NCBI GenBank assembly: GCA_029204225.1
Contig: CM055101.1
Span: 5,459,246 to 5,523,245 of the forward strand
Direction of reading: 5' to 3'
DNA length: 64,000 bases
DNA from: Diphasiastrum complanatum
Taxonomy: Eukaryota > Streptophyta > Lycopodiopsida > Lycopodiales > Lycopodiaceae
A model generated the notes under the pieces. The model searched no databases. It was not told the DNA's origin and worked only from the letters and a program-made list of their open reading frames with translations. The position numbers were made by a program, and so were the translations under genes. This document shows, in pieces, positions 57,109 through 64,000 of this stretch (the first letter of the stretch is position 1; every line of letters begins with the position of its first letter).

Positions 57109-57730
57109 CCATCTAAGACTAATACTGATATTGTAGTTCAAAGAATAGAAGTAGAACCAGAGATATTAGAAGAACAAAACTAGGATTGGGCCTGTTGGAG
57201 ATGGTGAATTCATGCAACCATTCCCTGGCATTCCTCGAAGTCGAAGTATCCAAGGCTGAAGTCAAAGTCACCGAAGTCATTGATATCGTAGTGATCGACA
57301 AGTGCTCATACAAGCATTCCCCGAAGGGGCTCACCGACACTGAATTTGTTGGACCCCCAACCAAGAGCTGAAGGCAGACTATCCGGACCATAGCTCTTTT
57401 AGCAAGCCGAACTATCGACCTCCAACCCGTCGAGTGTGAAGCTTCCAAGCTATCACGCTCAGCCGCCAAAGTAACGTTACTAGAGGGATAGTTAAGTAAC
57501 AGTTTAGACTAAACCTCTCTTGTAATGATTAGTTAATCTGTCTTGTAATCCCACCTGATGGGACATAAGTATAGAAGATCATAAATCAATGCAATGTTAG
57601 AATGCCATGCAAGCAATAACATAGTATTTGCAAAAAGTAACAGAGCACAACACTATAAGAGGAGCGTCAGGCTGCCAACGAGCGAGACACTGACGACTCA
57701 CTCTAAAACAAATCAAAATATAAAATAAGT

Positions 57731-59296
57731 TTTGTTCTTGGAGGAGATCCAAAGGTTGAAATCTTCTTTGCATATTATACAGCTAGTAATGATGAGATAA
57801 AAATTGCATTTCAATCCATGCATATCTCATATTTGTCTCTTGTTAAAGATATGGATGTGCTCAACAGAAAGGTCCGAAGCAACAAGAGGAAAAGACTGGT
57901 AAACAAGGATATATGTGATCTATCATCCAAAGGAGGTCATAGAAAAAGACGAATCCGTACATTCAAGTAAGTTATAGCTTATTTGGTACTGAAAATTGCT
58001 TGAACTTTTTGATTTATTCATAATCACTAATTTTGTTATTTATTCATTTCAACTTTTTGTTGATTTGCTTATTATGTACTGCTGTGAATACTATGAGTGT
58101 CCTAATTTCTTCTGACATTTTCATGAACATTATGTTTGCAATGCAGATCAACATTGGTTGTTGAAGACCATTTGGCCGATGAGATTTCAATTAGAAACTC
58201 ACTAGGCTCTATCTTGACTTCTAAATCTATGGAATCAATGTTAAATAATAACAAAATGAAAAAAATTAAGGCTTCAGTTACTGATAACATTATGGATGAA
58301 GTTGGAAAAATATTAGACACTACATTGCTTTAGGGGGCATGTGACTTTTCTAGCATCAGTAGGGAAGCATATGTAACAATGTTTAAGATGATAAAGGAGG
58401 CATTTGCACAAGTAAATATTAAAAAGTTTCCAATCCCACGATCATTTCATCTTTAAAAAAAGAGAGACATGTTAAACCATGGTATGCAGACAATAGTTGG
58501 TAATCCATCTCATATCAATGAAGTGTATTGCTCGAAAGGAAAAATTCTAGCAATTCCAACAATTTATTTATTGACATTAATCAGTTATTAACATTCATCA
58601 TAAATTTTTACGGTATTACAAATGAGAATGTCAATAACAAGTTGATAGTTGTTCTCAAGTTAGATGAGTCTGAAATTATAAAAGGACAAAAAAATGAAAA
58701 GAGTCAGTCTCACAATCATGAATGGAGCACTTTCAAATTCAGAAGACTCAGAAGGCCTCAATTTCAGTGTTCAATCAGAAAATGATATTTGGTGGTTGGC
58801 AGCATTTCAGGTATAGCAGTTCTTTTGCATAATAAATAGGGATAATCATTTGAATATGGATTTCATATCTAAAATCTTCTCTGTGTTAATATTATGAGGC
58901 TAATCATGTTTTTGTAATCTCTTATAGGTGCTGAAAGAAGACCATAACATTCTCTTATGGATATTTAATAGAACATCATATCCTGCCACCATAAAAAATC
59001 ACATGGAGGAAGTTCCACTCAATATTCCTAGAATTGGCACTTTCAACATTGAATGGCATTTAGCAGGAGATCTGAAAACATTAAAATATATGTTCAATGT
59101 ATCTCATGGCGCTAACTCTAAACACCCTTGTTTGTACTGCATGAAAACAACAAAAGACATGACAAGGAGTACAAGAATATCAAGAGATAGAGAAGATCCT
59201 AATTGGAAACTTGTACTACCGATTCCTCTACGAAATGTTCATATTTGTACATTGCATGCGGAGGTGTGTATTATAGAAAAAATAATATATCTTCAC
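57731..59296 (+). pseudogene. Spliced, broken gene of transposase-like appearance, cut by the Copia insertion
   Basis: Candidate exons 57731-57968 (donor gtaagt), 58147-about 58690, to 58810 (donor gtatag) and 58928-59296, joined by GT-AG introns with continuous sense. The product has a basic KRKRLVNK/HRKRRIRTFK part, LIVVLKLDESEIIKGQ, VSLTIMNGALSNSEDSEGLN (after a frameshift in seven A), WWLAAFQVLKEDHNILLWIF, then FNIEWHLAGDLKTLKYMF followed by HPCLYCMKTT and VHICTLHAEVCIIEKIIYLH. The spaced Asp residues and CxxC after GDLK are like RNase H-fold transposases, but I cannot name a family. A stop at 58331 and the frameshift show decay. The frame is cut at 59297. Confidence 0.5.
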
Positions 59297-60105
59297 TGTT
59301 GAATTTCACACGTGTGGATTGTCCACTACATGTACTTGTGATCTCCTAAGGTGTGTAGATGCACCAAGATCAAGACTAGATTGAGATTCAAGATCTATCT
59401 TTGATTCTATGGCAAAAACACACTACTACATGCATTCAATCACTTCCAACTCTCACTCACACGTGTGGGAAGTGTTCCAAAAGTATTCTAAGTAAAAACA
59501 AGCTGCTCTCCTCGGGTAGAGAGAGAAAAACCATCAAGAGCTCTCGGGTAGAGAGAGAAAGCTAGAAATTCAATGACACTCAAAATCCACTCAATCTCAA
59601 AATCAATTAGATCCAAAAGGAGGAGTACAATGATACTAATAGATTCATGAGCTACCACTATGCTTAACTATGATTGGATCACACTTTGCCACCTCTTAAT
59701 CCTATTGGACCATTGATCCATGCACCTCTAAATTCTATTGGACTATATTCAAGCACACCTCAATTTTCTATTGGACCTCACAAGGTTCCACCTCTAAATC
59801 CTATTGGACCTCTTAAGCTTCATCAAACAAAAGCATGACACTTGTCTACACTCTAATTGGCACAAGTTTGGCTCAATATTGGCATTACAAGTGGAAATGG
59901 ATAATGTGCCATCTATGCCAAATTTGACCCTATCAACATCCTACACCTAAATGCTTGACTATGAAATTCTATGAGACCCCTATATCAAACATTTTGATTT
60001 ACTTTACAATTCTCCACACGTGGGAACATCCTCCACACATGTGAGATTCACTTACAAACTTCTATCATAAAAAATACCAAGCTAGGATTTTGCCAATTTC
60101 TCACA
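59297..60105 (-). repeat. 3' LTR of the young Copia (809 bp)
   Basis: On the + strand starts TGTTGAATTTC and ends TTTCTCACA. It contains two CACACGTGTG palindromes (59307-59316, 59458-59467), a related CCACACGTGGG near 60014, seven ATTGG (inverted CCAAT) between 59673 and 59882, and a duplicated ctcgggtagagagagaaa. Confidence 0.93.
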
Positions 60106-60120
60106 CTCCTCCTCAAAAAG
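60106..60120 (-). other. Polypurine tract of the young Copia
   Basis: The reverse strand reads CTTTTTGAGGAGGAG directly before the 3' LTR, the usual start for second-strand synthesis. Confidence 0.75.
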
Positions 60121-60231
60121 TAGCTTGGAAAGGTACTAGATCACTTGAGAAGTTTGTAAATCTTTTTGAGTGGATCCTTTGGTATGCATAGGAAGTGAAG
60201 ATCAGCCAAGGGATCCATCATAGCAGCACCC

Positions 60232-62808
60232 TCACCATATCCATGATAAGATCTCTTTGGTAGAGATCTCTTGCCAATGTCTTTGAAGAGTGCTCCACCA
60301 ATATGCCACTATTATCATGGGCTTCCTCCATGCTTGATGATGATTTTTGCCTTGAAAGTTCCACTTGCATGATGGATGCACCATAAATAGAGAAATCTGA
60401 GGCTTCCAAGCCTCATAAGGATCATGGAGATCAAGATCATAAGATGTGAAACAATGATGATTATCAAGATTATGCTTTCTAGCTTGACTAGTCCACATAC
60501 AATGAACTATATCCATGATGGATCTAATCTTGATATCAAAGACTATCTTGATCTTTTTTAGGCTAGTTACTCTCTCAAGGATGTAAGTGTCCACTTTGGA
60601 TGCTTCACTTAATCTCAAGAGGAGTTTACAATTTGCCTCAAAACATGTGAAAACATGATTTTCAAAAAAGTGAGTACCAAGCTCAATCTTGTTCTTACTA
60701 GAACCAAGAGTATACTTTTGACAATACAATATCTTGCTTTCAAAAAGTATTGGAAACACATCTAAGTCAATAATGACAAGAAACATGTCCATACCATAAG
60801 CATCATACATAACTAGTATAGCTTTTCTTGAACTTTGAGATCCAAAAAATTCAATGAAGCAGGATAGCATTTCAAGCAAAGGAAGAGAAGCATATATGAA
60901 TGTGTTGTAGTAGATACAACATGAAAGATGCCCCTCTTTGCCATGTAAGGTGAGCCATAAAGACTCGGCCATGCATCTTGAAGATCTTCTTGAGATCATA
61001 TGAAGAAGAAACTCCTCCTCACACATTGGCCCCATCATAACTTGAATACCTTCAAAAAGGATAACTTGTGATGCTTCTTGAGAAGCCTTGATCTCGGCCA
61101 CTTCCAAGATTGAATCTTCATGCAATATGACATCTCTATTCACCATCACATTTGAAATAGAGAGTGTAAAGACACTAAAGGCCTCCTTGATGGATGAGTA
61201 TCCAATCATGATCCATGAGCTTGGATCATCCTTCCTTCTTGTTTCCAAGGGAATATATGCAAAGCAAGCACTACCAAGTTCACTAAGGTGATCAACCTTA
61301 GGCTTCATCTTGAATAAAACTTCATATGGTGCTATTCCTTCAAGAGCTCCAATACTCCTCAAAGCTTTGATCTTCAATGAGAATTTCTTCTCAACATATG
61401 CTTTGAATAATAAGGAATAATCATACACCATAATACTTGAAGAGAGAAGATATGTGCATCTTGTGTAATCCTCCTCCTTTGAAATATTGGAAATATAAGA
61501 AACATCAAGAGAGTTTTCACTCTCACTTGGATCAAATTTGTAGATGCCTTCAAATCTTGATCCATATGCAAGGATCTCACCATCCTTCTTAATCACACAA
61601 TTGTCAATATTGAAATTGACATCAAAGCCACTATCAAGAAGTTGGCCAACACTTAAGATGTTCTTTGTAAGCTTTGGGACAAAAAGAACATTGTTGAGAA
61701 AGAGATCTTTAGAAGATGCAAGCTTCAAGGGAATAATCCCTACTCCTTCAATATTGCACTCATGCTTACTACTTGCAAAGTATATGGTCTTCTTGACTCC
61801 ATCATAAGGCATAATAGATGAAAAAAAGTGCTTGGAGCCACACATATGTGAAGATGCTCCACTATCAATATACCATGAGTCATCCTTGTTGAAGGTGGAA
61901 GAGGAGAAGCTTGATGCCAAAAGAGAGCCTTCTCCATCACTTGCAATATAGTCTTCTTTCTCATTGGTGATGTTGGCTTGATTGAGTTGATTCTTCTTCT
62001 TGAAGCAATTGGTGGCATAATGGCCTTTCTTGCCACAATAAAAGCACTTGATCATCTTCTTCTTGAGATTTGAATTAGAAGCATGAGAGGTATCCTCCTC
62101 CTCTCCATCTTGGTCTTTAGCTTTGTCATTAGAGAAATGATGGTGTTGCTTCTTACTCCTCTCTTTGTGCTTGGCAAATAGAACTTTGCCATCATCATGA
62201 TTGAGTGATAGCTTGTCCATCCTCAAGAGTTTGTACTCTTGTCTTGATTCTTCAGAAATAAGCACACTTTGAAGGGCCTCCAAACTTGGTAGCTCTTCCT
62301 TAATAGCATATGATTGGACAAGGTTGTCATATTCATCTCTCAACCCATTGAGAATGACTTGTACTAGCTCACTTTGATTGATTGAGTCACCAATACATGC
62401 AAGCTCTCTATGAATATCCTTGACTCTCAAAACATAATTAGATGCACTCTCATCACTCTTTTGACTACTTTGGAATATTTGATTTCTAAGAGTGAGGAGC
62501 CTAGAGGTGTTCTTAGCCTCATAGATGGACTTGAGACAATCCCAAGCTTCCTTGGATGTAGAACAATCACCAATCTCCCTCAATATCTCATTAGAGACAT
62601 TCATCTTAATGTAGTGGAGAGCCATCCTAGCTCTCTTCTTGTATTTTTGTACTTCTTGAAGGACTTGAGGCTCCTCCTCAATCCCAAGTACAATGTCCAT
62701 CACATCTTGGAGTATCAAGATGGACTCCATCCTCAACTTCCATATTGAATAATTGGAAGTAGACAATCTCTCACTTGGTTGCAACAAGTATGAACTCATT
62801 GAAGTCAT
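60232..62808 (-). CDS. Copia Gag-protease protein with remnant integrase and unassigned C-terminus (858 aa)
   Basis: Structural and processing protein of the element. Domains: Gag of the UBN2 type (1-210; LSTSNYSIWKLRMESIL, EAWDCLKSIYE), a charged linker, a CCHC knuckle (CFYCGKKGHYATNC, about 250), aspartic protease (WYIDSGASSHMCG, about 310; catalytic Asp present), a scrap of integrase start (VEKKFSLKIKALRS) joined in frame to the integrase end (APYEVLFKMKPKVDHL, about 490), and about 280 residues in which I recognise no RT or RNase H. A normal Copia polyprotein is about 1300-1500 residues. The uninterrupted frame and matching LTRs suggest it moved recently using RT and integrase from another copy. 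ATG 62808 is the first in the frame. Confidence 0.85.
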   Translation of the reverse strand: MTSMSSYLLQPSERLSTSNYSIWKLRMESILILQDVMDIVLGIEEEPQVLQEVQKYKKRARMALHYIKMNVSNEILREIGDCSTSKEAWDCLKSIYEAKNTSRLLTLRNQIFQSSQKSDESASNYVLRVKDIHRELACIGDSINQSELVQVILNGLRDEYDNLVQSYAIKEELPSLEALQSVLISEESRQEYKLLRMDKLSLNHDDGKVLFAKHKERSKKQHHHFSNDKAKDQDGEEEDTSHASNSNLKKKMIKCFYCGKKGHYATNCFKKKNQLNQANITNEKEDYIASDGEGSLLASSFSSSTFNKDDSWYIDSGASSHMCGSKHFFSSIMPYDGVKKTIYFASSKHECNIEGVGIIPLKLASSKDLFLNNVLFVPKLTKNILSVGQLLDSGFDVNFNIDNCVIKKDGEILAYGSRFEGIYKFDPSESENSLDVSYISNISKEEDYTRCTYLLSSSIMVYDYSLLFKAYVEKKFSLKIKALRSIGALEGIAPYEVLFKMKPKVDHLSELGSACFAYIPLETRRKDDPSSWIMIGYSSIKEAFSVFTLSISNVMVNRDVILHEDSILEVAEIKASQEASQVILFEGIQVMMGPMCEEEFLLHMISRRSSRCMAESLWLTLHGKEGHLSCCIYYNTFIYASLPLLEMLSCFIEFFGSQSSRKAILVMYDAYGMDMFLVIIDLDVFPILFESKILYCQKYTLGSSKNKIELGTHFFENHVFTCFEANCKLLLRLSEASKVDTYILERVTSLKKIKIVFDIKIRSIMDIVHCMWTSQARKHNLDNHHCFTSYDLDLHDPYEAWKPQISLFMVHPSCKWNFQGKNHHQAWRKPMIIVAYWWSTLQRHWQEISTKEILSWIW

Positions 62809-63552
62809 GTAAAGTGGAGATAAATAAAAGTGATGAACAAAAAATGTTGCTTCTCTCTCACTATAGGATCCAATAATGGTGTGCTACCATCTCCTATGCA
62901 AGATCTTGCAACAAACTGTGAGATGATTCTCACTAGCTATCTCAATCTCTCCAAAACTAGATCTACTTCACATCAAATGATGGAGTATGGGCAAATTTAG
63001 GATCAAACACTCTTAGCACGTGTGAAATACACTAAGAAACCAAATTTGACTCAAATACAATGATATTGCATGAAACAAAATGGCTAAGATCACAAAACAG
63101 TGCCTAGATCACATATAGATGAGATTGGTAAGCATTCAACTGTGATTTTGGATCAAACAAGCAATCTTTTGACCAAACCAAATGTGTCCACCCAGGTCTA
63201 GGTGCCCTACCTAACCCTCTTCAAAAGCTTATAACTTTTGATTGGCTCAACCAAATGGAATGAAACTGATTGCATCAGAAACTAGACAAAAATAGCTTCA
63301 AAACAAGCTATCTAGCAAGATTTTTGGATCAAACATGAAAGAGAACTCCCAAACTGAAATTGGATGTTCCTCACACGTGTCTGAGCACCTGATTCCGTAC
63401 AGTACCAGGTCAGACCCAATCAATGTCCTTTTGATCTCTTTTGATCCAAAATTGAACAAGATAGCTAGGAAAATGGGCCTTGACAATTTCTAGCTCAAGA
63501 TTGATGAATAGTTTTCACTCAAATGGATCAAAATGCATGGTAATCTTAGGTA

Positions 63553-63565
63553 GGCTCTGATACCA
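63553..63565 (-). other. Primer-binding site of the young Copia
   Basis: The reverse strand reads TGGTATCAGAGCC, immediately next to the 5' LTR. Confidence 0.9.
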
Positions 63566-64000
63566 TGTTGAATTTCACACGTGTGGATTGTCCACTACAT
63601 GTACTTGTGATCTCCTAAGGTGTGTAGATGCACCAAGATCAAGACTAGATTGAGATTCAAGATCTATCTTTGATTCTATGGCAAAAACACACTACTACAT
63701 GCATTCAATCACTTCCAACTCTCACTCACACGTGTGGGAAGTGTTCCAAAAGTATTCTAAGTAAAAACAAGCTGCTCTCCTCGGGTAGAGAGAGAAAAAC
63801 CATCAAGAGCTCTCGGGTAGAGAGAGAAAGCTAGAAATTCAATGACACTCAAAATCCACTCAATCTCAAAATCAATTAGATCCAAAAGGAGGAGTACAAT
63901 GATACTAATAGATTCATGAGCTACCACTATGCTTAACTATGATTGGATCACACTTTGCCACCTCTTAATCCTATTGGACCATTGATCCATGCACCTCTAA
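63566..64000 (-). repeat. 5' LTR of the young Copia (partial)
   Basis: Same 435 bases as 59297-59731; the rest lies outside the window. Confidence 0.93.

Larger units (their letters stand above)
59297..64000 (-). mobile_element. Young non-autonomous Copia retrotransposon (right end outside window)
   Basis: 3' LTR 59297-60105 (809 bp) and 5' LTR from 63566 past the window end. The 435 overlapping bases read as identical. The PBS complement is at 63553-63565 and a purine tract lies at about 60106-60120. The single ORF (60232-62808) encodes gag and protease but no RT. It sits inside the coding sequence of the broken gene to the left. Confidence 0.93.

Overview
The window is nuclear DNA of a land plant. 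Sixteen exons on the + strand with GT-AG introns (2911-43075) encode the C-terminal 558 residues of a UBP14 / USP5 (isopeptidase T)-type deubiquitinase, matching plant UBP14 from its own first exon to its own stop codon. The N-terminal exons (ZnF-UBP half) lie left of the window. The introns reach 10 kb and are filled with retroelements. The divergence of the protein from angiosperm UBP14, the abundance of (GA/TC)n tracts and a LINE with a GVKQGC-type reverse transcriptase suggest a large non-angiosperm genome, perhaps a fern; this is inference.

Layout. 1-2910: intron with a short LTR element (644-1787) and a dispersed repeat. 2911-3499: three exons including the catalytic Cys. 3500-13520: 10-kb intron with two LINE copies, a Gypsy RT fragment, a 204-bp GA tract, an LTR element of unknown coding content and a Gypsy gag split by a solo LTR. 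13521-14015: three exons. 14016-19682: intron with an integrase-less Copia. 19683-20306: three exons. 20307-25927: intron with chained LINE ends and a LINE. 25928-26299: two exons. 26300-32421: intron with LINE pieces and a chromodomain Gypsy lacking most of pol. 32422-35134: three exons, two of them UBA. 35135-39882: intron with three LINE pieces in head-to-tail order. 39883-43075: last two exons (UBA end, His box).

43076-64000 is intergenic: a dispersed repeat, (GT)(GA) and GA/GAGGGA/GAA tracts, a degraded Copia integrase region (47677-48842), two candidate LTR/primer-binding-site junctions, a Gypsy zinc-knuckle remnant, a spliced but broken gene of transposase-like appearance (57731-59296), and a young Copia element (59297 to beyond 64000) that interrupts it. 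The visible parts of its two LTRs read as identical, and it carries one 858-codon ORF with gag and protease but no reverse transcriptase.

The most unusual pattern is a LINE family whose 3' end is a small hairpin, AATAAAGC and a (TC)n tract instead of poly(A). Its copies repeatedly begin directly at an existing (TC)n tract and follow one another head to tail. This suggests insertion into TC/GA microsatellites, which the element itself then renews. The only real host gene I can support is the UBP14-type gene.
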